Origin: a virus
IMG/VR virus record: IMGVR_UViG_3300029927_000049
Span: 1-40,745 of that record
Direction: 5' to 3' (one strand)
DNA: 40,745 nt
The notes beneath the pieces were generated by a model. The model was not told the origin of the DNA. It saw nothing but the letters and a program-made list of their open reading frames with translations, and did no database searches. Below are positions 6,631 to 14,482 of the stretch, piece after piece. How positions within the stretch are numbered: position 1 is the first letter of the stretch; the number at the start of each line of letters is the position of its first letter. A program made the translations under genes and the position numbers.

Positions 6631-8238
6631 TCATATAATTAAGCTTGGGACGTCGCCATTACTCATCTCTTCGGATGAGGTGTCAGCAACAAATGCATAC
6701 TTAAGCCGGTCGGCCTGACTTGCGGATGTGTAATCAGCCATCGAATTAGGCGCAACCAGCCCATACTTAGCGCCTACTAGCCAGCCTGTTTTAATGCCGG
6801 TATATTTGTATTTTGTTGGCGTAATTGGCTGCTTTTCTACAATCATAAAATCAGAAGGCAATGGCGCGCCGTTTGTGTCTTGGATTAAATTCGTCTCAAT
6901 CGTCGCGGTATCACCTACCGCTGTATCTGCGTCTTTAACATCAAGCTGCATTTCATATTTGTGCTCGCCTGTTTTATTCTGCGCTAAGATTCTGCTGCCT
7001 AATTTACTGGCACTAGATGCGCCCGACCCCGGAATGAAACTAGCGTAAATCTTTTTAACTTTGGGCTTTCCGTGTCCTGTCGTCGCGTCTGCGTCTACGG
7101 CTATGTGTCTGTATTCGTAGTTACTGGGGTCGGCTTTACCTTTCGAATGATCTCTACGCCCGTAATATATCCACACTTCAGTGATTGCCTTGGTGGGGTC
7201 GCGCTTCTGCTTTTCGCCGTCCTCTAAAATATGTTCTGTTTTATTTAGCGTTACGTTTGGCGTTGGCGTTGGGCCAATTGCTTTTAGCTTTATTTCCTGC
7301 GCCACGTCATCCCACCACACCGAGCAATAAGCCTGCTCACATAGGCTCTCTATGATTTCCTTTACATTCGATGGCTCGGATATAACGCCAGTAACTAACT
7401 CACCGACAAGGAAATCGTCACGCTGAGTGTTCCAATCTGCATCAGGAATATAGCTTGCGTGGTCGATTGGCGAATAATCTTCAATTAGGGAGCGGATAAC
7501 ATCAACAACGTTTGCACTCTCGACATAATAAGAATTGTGAACGCTGTCGCCGCTGTCGTGCGCTTTTGCTTCCGATCCAAACGCGCCGCGCTCAGTTGTT
7601 ACAATAGAAGTGCCGCCTGATATACCGGAATACCGCACAAGCTCGCCGTCGAGATTGGCAACGCCGCCAGAAGCGCTAAACCCTGTGTTATCGGTTATAT
7701 CTAGCGTGCCTGTCGCGGAATCAGTTAGCGCCCCTGCAAGCACGCCGTCGCTTGGTGCTGGCGCTTGGGCTTGGTCATCGTCCAATAATGTTAGCGGGTC
7801 AGCTGCCGTTATTGTTACATTACCTCTTGCGTCTGGGCCTTCGATTTTCTTTATAAAATACAAATGCTCTTTGAAGTCGGCAATGTCGAAAGTATCACCC
7901 TTGTTATAAAAACCTGTATATATTTTTATCTTCCTATCAAGATAATACTCATTTGCTGCAACCAGCTTGGGAAAGTATGATCCGGCGCTACCTATAGAGA
8001 AGTCTTTAAACTTTAATTTAACATGGCCACGAAAACCCAAACCAGAAGCAATTGCCATCCTTGTCGGCGTTACTGAGTAGCCGCCTTTCGCCTCGTGCGG
8101 GTAAAAGAATTGACCAATCGGGGTAGCACCAAAACAATGCCACTCTTCGCCAGAATCAGATATAGAATTATCTAGCTCAAGTTTTACAATAATCTTTGGT
8201 GTGCGGGTTAGCTTGTCTCTTTGCGTTGCATATGACAC
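6631..8238 (-). CDS. Tail hub/tip protein
   Basis: A 535-residue beta-rich protein downstream of the tape measure and the two paralogous tail proteins, where siphophages encode their hub. The N-terminal part (RTPKIIVKLELDN) and middle (ADPLTLLDDD; TDNTGFSASGGVANLDGELVRYSGISGG; ERGAFGS) look like hub/tail-tip domains. The ERGAFGS-type turn is common in phage hub proteins. The call rests on position, length and composition rather than an identified family. It overlaps the start of the upstream gene by one base. Confidence 0.6.
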   Translation of the reverse strand: MSYATQRDKLTRTPKIIVKLELDNSISDSGEEWHCFGATPIGQFFYPHEAKGGYSVTPTRMAIASGLGFRGHVKLKFKDFSIGSAGSYFPKLVAANEYYLDRKIKIYTGFYNKGDTFDIADFKEHLYFIKKIEGPDARGNVTITAADPLTLLDDDQAQAPAPSDGVLAGALTDSATGTLDITDNTGFSASGGVANLDGELVRYSGISGGTSIVTTERGAFGSEAKAHDSGDSVHNSYYVESANVVDVIRSLIEDYSPIDHASYIPDADWNTQRDDFLVGELVTGVISEPSNVKEIIESLCEQAYCSVWWDDVAQEIKLKAIGPTPTPNVTLNKTEHILEDGEKQKRDPTKAITEVWIYYGRRDHSKGKADPSNYEYRHIAVDADATTGHGKPKVKKIYASFIPGSGASSASKLGSRILAQNKTGEHKYEMQLDVKDADTAVGDTATIETNLIQDTNGAPLPSDFMIVEKQPITPTKYKYTGIKTGWLVGAKYGLVAPNSMADYTSASQADRLKYAFVADTSSEEMSNGDVPSLII

Positions 8239-8963
8239 TAGATAACCCCCTCTATGGAAATTGTCACACTTTCATGTAGGTGTGTAGTAAATTTTGGCAC
8301 TGGCGGCTTTTTGTTGAATTTAAAATAAATAGGTTGCGCGCCCGCTTCCCACAAAAAGTAAGCCGGGTATAGTTTCACAGACTCGACAAAACCAAGCCAA
8401 TTCGACTTGAACCACGAGCGATCAAAGTTGATCAAAGGTATTTTGCAAACTATTGGGTTCTCTGTGACATCAAGCCCAACTAGAAGACCGTTAGCCGTTA
8501 GATTAGCCTTTACTGTGTCACTGTCGCACTGATCTGGTGGCACAAACCCTTTTTGCATCCCGCCAGGCAATTGCAGCGCCTCACCGACAAATAGATTGTT
8601 TATATAGGCTGTGCCGGTATGGTTTAATATTGTGATTTTTACATATCGATAAGTAGTGCTGGTTATTGAATAAAGCACAACGCCATTAGATAAAGGTGTA
8701 AACGTTCCTTTGTCTATATATGTGGAGTTATCGCTAGATACTTCAATTTTAATTGACGCGCCAACCGTAGCGAAGTTGTGACCCTGTAAACATATGGTAT
8801 CAATTGCTTTTGCGCTATCAAGATCAAACACCGCATAGCCATCAGCCAAAACGCCAGCAAAACTAAAGCCCGCCCCATCAACGGAATATGAAAAGCTATT
8901 TTCAGAAACCTCGCTGTCTATTGTTGCTGCTCTCAATAGATTATCATAAGCGAATAAAGCCAT
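8238..8963 (-). CDS. Distal tail protein, paralogue 2
   Basis: A 241-residue protein clearly related to its upstream neighbour. Shared marks are an A-Y-x-N-x-LR start, TIC...H in the first domain, GM-x-KGF-x-PPDQ near the middle, CKIPL, W-F-x-x-NW, YPAYF-x-W and a final ...EG. The N-terminal half looks like a beta-sandwich (discoidin-like: SIKIEVSSDNSTYI, TYRYVKITIL). Such folds occur in distal tail and receptor-contact proteins. The duplication is probably ancient, because identity is confined to motifs. It abuts the neighbouring genes with 1-base overlaps. Confidence 0.65.
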   Translation of the reverse strand: MALFAYDNLLRAATIDSEVSENSFSYSVDGAGFSFAGVLADGYAVFDLDSAKAIDTICLQGHNFATVGASIKIEVSSDNSTYIDKGTFTPLSNGVVLYSITSTTYRYVKITILNHTGTAYINNLFVGEALQLPGGMQKGFVPPDQCDSDTVKANLTANGLLVGLDVTENPIVCKIPLINFDRSWFKSNWLGFVESVKLYPAYFLWEAGAQPIYFKFNKKPPVPKFTTHLHESVTISIEGVI

Positions 8964-9682
8964 TAGACAAACCCTTCTACATCTAAAGTGGCGCTTTGCC
9001 TGGTGTTAGCTGTGTAAACTGGTAGAGGGGCTTTTTTGGCCAACCAACAATACATAGGCTTTTCGCTGTCATCCCATGAAAAATAAGCGGGGTATTGCTT
9101 TAGCCCTGCTATTAAATCGGCCCAGTTATCAGAAAACCAAGCGCTCGTATAATTCTTTAATGGTATTTTGCAGCGCTTGGGCTTGCGAATGATGTTAACG
9201 CCATCAACCGGAGCGCTCCCTAAAATGCCTGCGCTTAAAACATCCTGATCGTATTGGTCGGGTGGTATAAAGCCTTTTGGCATGCCTTGCTCTAACTCCA
9301 AAGACTTCCCTAAAAACACATCTGTAAAATGCACATCTTCTGGGTTGCCAAAAAATGCAAGCCATATTCCATATGATTGAATTTCAGCAAATCTTCTTAC
9401 GTATGTTCCGTCCTCGCTTGGGTAAAAATTCGTTATTTCAGATACCGACCCACCTGGCGTTGACTTTGAATAAAGGCGCACAAAGCGTCCTGCTGAATAT
9501 ATATCGTGATTATAAAAGCAAATGGTATTTAACGTTGTCTCTTGCAGAAAGTCATATGTAAATATTGCATTAGTGCCCAGCGTTGCATACGTGGTTCCTT
9601 TGCCGTCTACAGCTTTGTTGAATTGCGTCCAGCCTGTTGATGACTTTTGGCGCAACTCATTTTTATAAGCTATGAAAGCCAT
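8963..9682 (-). CDS. Distal tail protein, paralogue 1
   Basis: A 239-residue protein directly after the tape measure. It shares with the following gene the order of motifs: TICFYNHD, GMPKGFIPPDQYDQD, CKIPL-x-NYTSAWFSDNW, KQYPAYFSWD and a closing EGFV. In siphophages this slot encodes the distal tail protein that joins tube and hub. Two copies suggest a ring of mixed composition or divided roles. No enzymatic motif seen. Confidence 0.65.
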   Translation of the reverse strand: MAFIAYKNELRQKSSTGWTQFNKAVDGKGTTYATLGTNAIFTYDFLQETTLNTICFYNHDIYSAGRFVRLYSKSTPGGSVSEITNFYPSEDGTYVRRFAEIQSYGIWLAFFGNPEDVHFTDVFLGKSLELEQGMPKGFIPPDQYDQDVLSAGILGSAPVDGVNIIRKPKRCKIPLKNYTSAWFSDNWADLIAGLKQYPAYFSWDDSEKPMYCWLAKKAPLPVYTANTRQSATLDVEGFV

Positions 9683-9683
9683 A

Positions 9684-11642
9684 TTAATAACTCACATTAA
9701 AGGCTTCGGTTTCTTCGCCTATCCTTTCCATTAGATTCCTGATATATGTACCGGAAAAAACGCCGTCGTCGTCTATGTTTAGTGTGATATTGACAACTTT
9801 GGCTGTTTCTTTGCTTTCCAAATCATCGGAGCCAGTTGGGCTTAATGCGATATTGGACGGGGCCGTTGTAACCGGAACCGTGCCGACTGCAACCGTGCCG
9901 CCACCACCGCCGCCGCTTCCGAATGATTGCGAACGAATAGCACTAACCTGTGCCAAACCTGCTGCCAAGTGTGTTGCTGCCATTACTGCCGCTATGGGCA
10001 TAGGGTAAGCCGCTAATGATTGAGATACGCCGGTATAGGTGTTAATTACTGCATTGGCTATGCCTGCTACTTTGTTAATCTCAAACAGCCCTTTATTATG
10101 AGAGGCAACGCCAGCAGTAACGTTGGCCATTTCCCCAAAGACCTGTTTAGTCTGCTGTAGCCCTGTTTTCTTCTCGAATTTTTGGCGCTCGGTTAATCCC
10201 TTGTTTTTAATTCGAGTTAAATTCTTTTCATGCTTCTCTGCTAACTTAAATTTAATTGCATCTCTGCGCTGAATTTCAGGAAGCTCAACAGCGGAAAAAT
10301 TAGTATTTAGCAATTCCATTTTTTGAAGAAACGCTAATTCTTCGCTTTCTAAGTCGCTAGCAACACCGAACTTTTTAAGCTCAGATATATAATTGATTCG
10401 GGCAAGCGTATTTACTGATTCTGGGTCGCTTGTCGGGTCGAATTCAACGCCAACCTTTTCATCAGAGACTATTGCGGCTTTCGCTTCAGCAACTGCGGCC
10501 TGCACTTTAGCTGTCGCTTCTTCCGCCCAAACCACGAGCCCTTCGCTTGGCATTGGAGCTGCTGCCAGCTCTGCAAGTTGATTTTGTATATCAACGCGAA
10601 CGCTGGTAAGTGACTCTTGTACGTTAGATAAAAATCCTGTTGTTTTTACTTCTACGCCAGGTATTAAGTTGGCCAATTCTCTATAGCCATTTTCTACCAT
10701 CGCAAAAGTGCCAACAATTACCTCAACCGTTCGTGCAACTACACCCTGAACAATTAAAAATACAGCCTGCAAGCCTCGAACAACATCAGCAGCAAATCCA
10801 GCGCCTTTAATAATGACGTTGAAAACTTTCGTGGATATTTCGCCGAAGCCACCAGCCTCTTTTGCAGCGTCTAAAAACTCATCTGACACAACGCTAATTA
10901 AAGGCGCAAAGTCAGCGGCCAAGTGATTAATGAAAGCACCTAGACCAGCCGTAGCGCTCTTTATCTTAACGTCAGCATCAGCTAAAACGCCTAGCTCTAC
11001 CTCAGACAAAACCAAACCTAAGCGCTCAGCCTCTTTGGCCTGCTCTCGCATTGCAACGCCGCCATCCCTCAACAAAGGAGCCAACAACGTTGCATCGTTT
11101 GCGATGGCTTCCATGTAGAACGTCATCTGCGCTTGAGATAGGTTCGCCTTTTCTAAGCTCGTGTAATAAAGCTGTAGCGCGTCGGGGCCTGATAGGTTCT
11201 TGAACTGCTCAGCAGTAACGCCAACTTTAGGGGCGATATTATCAAAGAAGTCTTTGGCAGCGCCGCCGCCAGTTTCGAAAAAGTCGCCGAGCTTGTCGTT
11301 TGTGTCCTTTAAGATATCGGATAACTTGTCTTGCTCAATCCCCAAGAACCTGGCACCGAAAGCCATCTTTTGGAACTGCTCAGGGGCCGCCCCTGCTAAT
11401 ACTGATAGGTTTTTTATCTCGCTCGCCGCGTCAGCCGCTTGCGTTATAATCACGCCCAGACCAGCTGCCGCCGCAACACCAACCGCACCCAATGCAGCCA
11501 CACCAACGCCACTAAAATCACGCATCTTGCTAGTAACACCAGTAAGCGATACATTCACGCCGCGCAAATCGCCCTTTATTTCTTTAAAGGCTTTGCTTGT
11601 ATTGTTCTTTGCGCCGATTGTAACGGCATAAGACTTTCCCAT
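9684..11642 (-). CDS. Tail tape measure protein
   Basis: A 652-residue protein, the longest in the tail block after the capsid fusion. It has long helical charged stretches and hydrophobic alanine/glycine-rich segments (VAALGAVGVAAAAGLGVIITQAA near 50-70; VIKGAGFAADVVRGLQAVFLIVQGVV). A low-complexity GSGGGGGGT lies near residue 575. Length sets tail length in this family; by the usual scaling this predicts a tail of roughly 100 nm. It follows the G/G-T chaperone genes as in lambda. GGAG 9 bases upstream supports the start. Confidence 0.9.
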   Translation of the reverse strand: MGKSYAVTIGAKNNTSKAFKEIKGDLRGVNVSLTGVTSKMRDFSGVGVAALGAVGVAAAAGLGVIITQAADAASEIKNLSVLAGAAPEQFQKMAFGARFLGIEQDKLSDILKDTNDKLGDFFETGGGAAKDFFDNIAPKVGVTAEQFKNLSGPDALQLYYTSLEKANLSQAQMTFYMEAIANDATLLAPLLRDGGVAMREQAKEAERLGLVLSEVELGVLADADVKIKSATAGLGAFINHLAADFAPLISVVSDEFLDAAKEAGGFGEISTKVFNVIIKGAGFAADVVRGLQAVFLIVQGVVARTVEVIVGTFAMVENGYRELANLIPGVEVKTTGFLSNVQESLTSVRVDIQNQLAELAAAPMPSEGLVVWAEEATAKVQAAVAEAKAAIVSDEKVGVEFDPTSDPESVNTLARINYISELKKFGVASDLESEELAFLQKMELLNTNFSAVELPEIQRRDAIKFKLAEKHEKNLTRIKNKGLTERQKFEKKTGLQQTKQVFGEMANVTAGVASHNKGLFEINKVAGIANAVINTYTGVSQSLAAYPMPIAAVMAATHLAAGLAQVSAIRSQSFGSGGGGGGTVAVGTVPVTTAPSNIALSPTGSDDLESKETAKVVNITLNIDDDGVFSGTYIRNLMERIGEETEAFNVSY

Positions 11643-12280
11643 CTAAAACAACTCCATAGCGTCTAGGTATTTGTGCGGCTGCTCTAGCAATCCACCCGAA
11701 AAAGGAAAGTGCCCTTTCTCATAGTGTTTATTTAGAGTTAATAGCGTTCTTGATAGGTCGGAGACCATAGGGAGGGGGCAAACATTTGTTTCTAGCACCT
11801 CGCCGCGACCTACATCTATTGCCCACTTAGGATAAGGGGCTTGGCCGCGTGAGCCGGGTATTTCTCTATCTTTATCGCAGTGTCTGTGCGCGCAATTTTT
11901 GCAATCGAAGTCTCTTGGGTTGTTTCCTACTTCGATTGCAATAATTAGTTTTTTCTTTCGCTTTCCGTAAATCTGGATAGATCGAGAATTTTAGTAACAA
12001 GGTCTTGGATTGTTTCCGCTGGTATTAGCTTTAAGCTTTCTTGGTTAAACTCTACAGCTTCACCGCCAGGCTTATTGAAGTTTTCCCACCCAATAAGACC
12101 AAGGCTTAGCGCAAGTTTAATTCCCTTGCCGGTTATTCTTCCGTTTTCTGATTTCGATTGAACCTCTAAATAATCGAGACCATTTAGCGGCTTGACCTCA
12201 AACCGCGTTTGATTTTCTGAGTCTGGCTGTGTTGGTGTAAACCATTCAGGGGCCAGCCCTGAGAGAGCAATAATCGACAT
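11643..12280 (-). CDS. Tail assembly chaperone G-T (-1 frameshift product)
   Basis: Ribosomes that slip -1 at 11948-11954 leave the G frame just before its TAA and continue into an open frame that ends with TAG at 11643-11645, about 100 residues later. The extension has no start codon of its own. It carries a cysteine/histidine cluster (DCKNCAHRHCDKD) and ends directly before the tape-measure start. This matches the lambda gpG-gpGT design, in which the T domain recruits tail tube protein and G coats the tape measure during assembly. The coordinates cover both frames. Confidence 0.85.
11945..12280 (-). CDS. Tail assembly chaperone G
   Basis: The 111-residue unshifted product, ending ...RFTESERKN. 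It lies between the tail tube gene and the tape measure, as lambda gpG does. The last sense codons AAA-AAC before TAA form the slippery site for the longer product. Acidic and probably helical. The family is weakly conserved in sequence, so the assignment relies on position and the frameshift signal. Confidence 0.8.
   Translation of the reverse strand: MSIIALSGLAPEWFTPTQPDSENQTRFEVKPLNGLDYLEVQSKSENGRITGKGIKLALSLGLIGWENFNKPGGEAVEFNQESLKLIPAETIQDLVTKILDLSRFTESERKN
11948..11954 (-). promoter_or_regulatory. -1 ribosomal slippery heptamer A AAA AAC
   Basis: On the minus strand the reading is AG[A AAA AAC] TAA, the classic X XXY YYZ heptamer in the correct frame, directly in front of the zero-frame stop. 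The -1 frame is open for about 100 codons downstream. Confidence 0.85.
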
Positions 12281-12289
12281 TGTTTTTCC

Positions 12290-13216
12290 TTATGTGAATG
12301 CTAGTGATACTTCGTCATCGCCGCTTGATTCAGCCGCGCCGTAACTTACTTCTAATGTGCGCAAACCGTCGCGATCACCTGGTGATACTTCGCGGTAATA
12401 AACGGCAGGCATTGACACCGAATAGCGGTTGCCAGCAATCGAACCGATAACGCCGGCACTAAGCGCCATTGTTGTTCCTGATTCCCATTCGTTTATATAG
12501 TCCTTTGTGGCTTTTAGAACTTGCTCAGGATCAAAGGAGCCGGCAACGTCGCGAGCGGTTATGATTACTTCGCCAAAACCGTCACTAGAGGACATATCGG
12601 AAGGAGTCGCCAAGCCGTTACTCAAATCAAAGCTTAGAGAATTGATAACCGCAGAATAGCCGCCGATTGAAAACGGTACATTGATAACCGGGGCTGGTAC
12701 TGCTGCGTCGTAAGTTGGGCTGACTAGTGAAGCGTCAGTAACACCGGCATTGTGACCAGTAAAGGTAAAGCTAGCCTTACCCGCGCCGCCAGCCTCAAGG
12801 TTAAACGAAACGTTACCGCGACAACCTGTTAGCTTGTGTAGCAAGCCGTCCGAGTAATACCAGATGGTGATTGACTCTTGCCCTGTTGAAACTGGCGTAT
12901 AAGTAACGCTGGTAGACGCTACGACAGTTTCGCCTAAGCCGCAGCCGCGCAAATAGACAGCCATTTCAGGAGGCGTGCCAGCCGTGCCGCTGCCCTTCAT
13001 TTCCATATCGAAAGAAACAGATTTAAGCGAGCCTGCAAAAATACTTTGATCCTTGCCAATACTTGATTTTACGTTTGCGCGCTCTATCATCTTAGCCGCT
13101 TCGTTTGACCAGGATGGAGACTCAACCAACGTCGCATCTGTTGACGCTGACGGAGAGCTATCTGTGTTATACGTGCTTTCAATTTTGGCTAAAATAACTT
13201 CTCTATTTACTAGCAT
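12290..13216 (-). CDS. Major tail tube protein
   Basis: A 308-residue beta-rich protein located before the G/G-T genes, equal in position to lambda gpV. It begins VNREVILAKIESTYNTDSSP, a common opening of siphophage tail tube proteins, and contains alternating hydrophobic strands (SVSFDMEMKGSGTAG; TYTPVSTGQESITIWYY; NVSFNLEAGGAGKASFTFTG). No cysteine cluster or enzyme motif. Its start lies inside the end of the small basic ORF upstream. Confidence 0.85.
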   Translation of the reverse strand: MLVNREVILAKIESTYNTDSSPSASTDATLVESPSWSNEAAKMIERANVKSSIGKDQSIFAGSLKSVSFDMEMKGSGTAGTPPEMAVYLRGCGLGETVVASTSVTYTPVSTGQESITIWYYSDGLLHKLTGCRGNVSFNLEAGGAGKASFTFTGHNAGVTDASLVSPTYDAAVPAPVINVPFSIGGYSAVINSLSFDLSNGLATPSDMSSSDGFGEVIITARDVAGSFDPEQVLKATKDYINEWESGTTMALSAGVIGSIAGNRYSVSMPAVYYREVSPGDRDGLRTLEVSYGAAESSGDDEVSLAFT

Positions 13217-13310
13217 TCTTTTCTATCCCCACGGTAGTTGAGCCGCCTTTTTTTACGGTTAAAGTTTTTCGTTTTCGTTCTTTTGCGATTACTGGCGTTT
13301 GATCTGCCAT
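13203..13310 (-). CDS. Small basic protein, 35 aa
   Basis: A short frame (MADQTPVIAKERKRKTLTVK...) between the tail terminator and tube genes. GGAG lies 8 bases before its ATG, and its end overlaps the tube start by 14 bases. It is strongly basic. Tight packing and a good ribosome site favour a real gene, but the length makes this uncertain. Function unknown. Confidence 0.5.
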   Translation of the reverse strand: MADQTPVIAKERKRKTLTVKKGGSTTVGIEKNASK

Positions 13311-13312
13311 TT

Positions 13313-13744
13313 TTAGGACTCCGCACTGATTAAAGAATGCCGGTAAGAAATTGAGTAATTCATTGTTTGTGCTGCTGCTGGTTGCTCGCTGTCACCTGAC
13401 AACTGAGGGGGCGAATCACCAGAAAATATCACATCAAGAACAAAATCTAGTCCTAGAGTGTGATCTGCCATCATTGCCGCGTAAACTTCAGCGCGAATAG
13501 TGTTTAACGCTGTTTCTGTGTCTTCGTCGGCTTTTGCGTAGCTGGTAACGCCAACCTCAAGCGACCTTGTTTGAAATGCTACGCTCCGCCCTTCGTCGCT
13601 TGCCTGATCGCTTCCCATTTCTATTGATAGCGAAGGCCAAGCAGCGATTTTGTAAACTCTGCCGCGCTCTACTTTTTCCCCGGTAGTAGTTAGCCCGGTT
13701 AATAGCGATAGGATGGCGTCTAGTATTGTTTCGGCTCTATGCAT
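13313..13744 (-). CDS. Tail terminator (gpU-like)
   Basis: A 143-residue protein in the lambda U position, after the FII-like gene and before the tail tube. The start RAETILDAILSLLTGLTTTG, a central LEVGVTSYAK strand and the AAAQTMNYSISYRH ending fit the tail terminator family, which caps the tube and stops polymerisation. The start overlaps the upstream gene by 8 bases. Confidence 0.75.
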   Translation of the reverse strand: MHRAETILDAILSLLTGLTTTGEKVERGRVYKIAAWPSLSIEMGSDQASDEGRSVAFQTRSLEVGVTSYAKADEDTETALNTIRAEVYAAMMADHTLGLDFVLDVIFSGDSPPQLSGDSEQPAAAQTMNYSISYRHSLISAES

Positions 13745-14027
13745 CGGAAGCGGCCTTTAGTAGCACGCGAGAAGCGCCCGCGTCGCTTGGCTCGCCCTGA
13801 ATAAATTTGTAGGTCTTGCCGTCTATCTCTAGCAGGTCATCCCGCTTTAATTCAGAGACATTAGAAGTGTCGCAAGTAAGCACTGGAAAGGTTCCGGCTA
13901 TATCTAGCGTTTCGATATACTCGTTTTTAAAAATACCTGTAAAAATATCACCGCTTTCAGTAACAACGGTTGAATCGCCAATTATCCTAATTGCTCGCGC
14001 TGACATCCTTTCGAATATGCTCGACAT
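13737..14027 (-). CDS. Head-tail joining protein (gpFII-like)
   Basis: A 96-residue protein in the FII position. The beta-rich sequence (IRIIGDSTVVTESGDIFTGIF; DDLLEIDGKTYKFIQGEPSDAGASRVLL) fits lambda gpFII-type connectors that sit below the portal. ATG 14027 is preferred over an upstream TTG because AAAAGG lies 8 bases before it. Confidence 0.7.
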   Translation of the reverse strand: MSSIFERMSARAIRIIGDSTVVTESGDIFTGIFKNEYIETLDIAGTFPVLTCDTSNVSELKRDDLLEIDGKTYKFIQGEPSDAGASRVLLKAASDA

Positions 14028-14054
14028 AAACAAAACCTTTTAAATAGGGGTAAA

Positions 14055-14070
14055 GCCGCGTCCTTGCGGC
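14055..14070. terminator. Weak intergenic hairpin
   Basis: GCCGC/GCGGC with a 6-base loop lies between the decoration and FII-like genes. The following U tract on the minus strand is short (CTTTACC), so it may attenuate rather than terminate, or protect the mRNA. Confidence 0.35.
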
Positions 14071-14084
14071 CTGATATTCAGATA

Positions 14085-14414
14085 CTAGAACGAGCCGTTT
14101 AACCGGACGTTAGCAGTTACAACGCCGCCAGCTACCGCCTTAGTGAACACACCGATCAAAGTGTTTGCTGTAGAGGTGGTGGTAACTTCTTTATTGGTAT
14201 TATCCCAATATGCCTTAACGCCTTGGCCTGGGGTATCTGCTGACTTCTTGGCGAGATCAAACACGCCGCAAACGTCAAACTCGCCATCAACACCGTTTGC
14301 AATAGTGGTTCCTGCAACGCCAAAAGTAGCGCCAACTAATGCACCTTCGCCGCTGGCAACATCGTAAGGAGCTGCAAGGGTTAAAGTGTTTCCTGCCTGT
14401 ACAAAATTTTTCAT
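14085..14414 (-). CDS. DUF2190 capsid decoration protein
   Basis: A 109-residue protein with the typical DUF2190 layout: KNFVQAGNTLTLAAPYDVASGEGALVG, then VFDLAKKSADTPGQGVKAYWDNTNKEVTTT and a closing VRLNGSF. Family members stabilise the outer surface of lambda- and HK97-type capsids. It is separated from the capsid gene by a strong terminator-like hairpin, in the place of lambda D. Confidence 0.85.
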   Translation of the reverse strand: MKNFVQAGNTLTLAAPYDVASGEGALVGATFGVAGTTIANGVDGEFDVCGVFDLAKKSADTPGQGVKAYWDNTNKEVTTTSTANTLIGVFTKAVAGGVVTANVRLNGSF

Positions 14415-14440
14415 CTTTTAATTTCCCGTATTTTTTCCAC

Positions 14441-14464
14441 AAAAAAGGGGCCGAAGCCCCTTAG
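14441..14464 (-). terminator. Rho-independent terminator after capsid gene
   Basis: On the minus strand, AAGGGGC-TTCG-GCCCCTT closes with the stable UUCG tetraloop and runs into TTTTTT. It lies 20 bases past the capsid stop, inside the late operon. It probably reduces, without abolishing, transcription of the decoration and tail genes relative to the capsid gene. Confidence 0.75.
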
Positions 14465-14482
14465 TGATTTACTTGGTTTTGA

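Noticed and set aside
11200-11631. Plus-strand ORF of 143 aa opposite the tape measure
   Set aside because: Antisense to a clear tape measure protein; low-complexity Ala/Ser/Pro composition typical of shadows.
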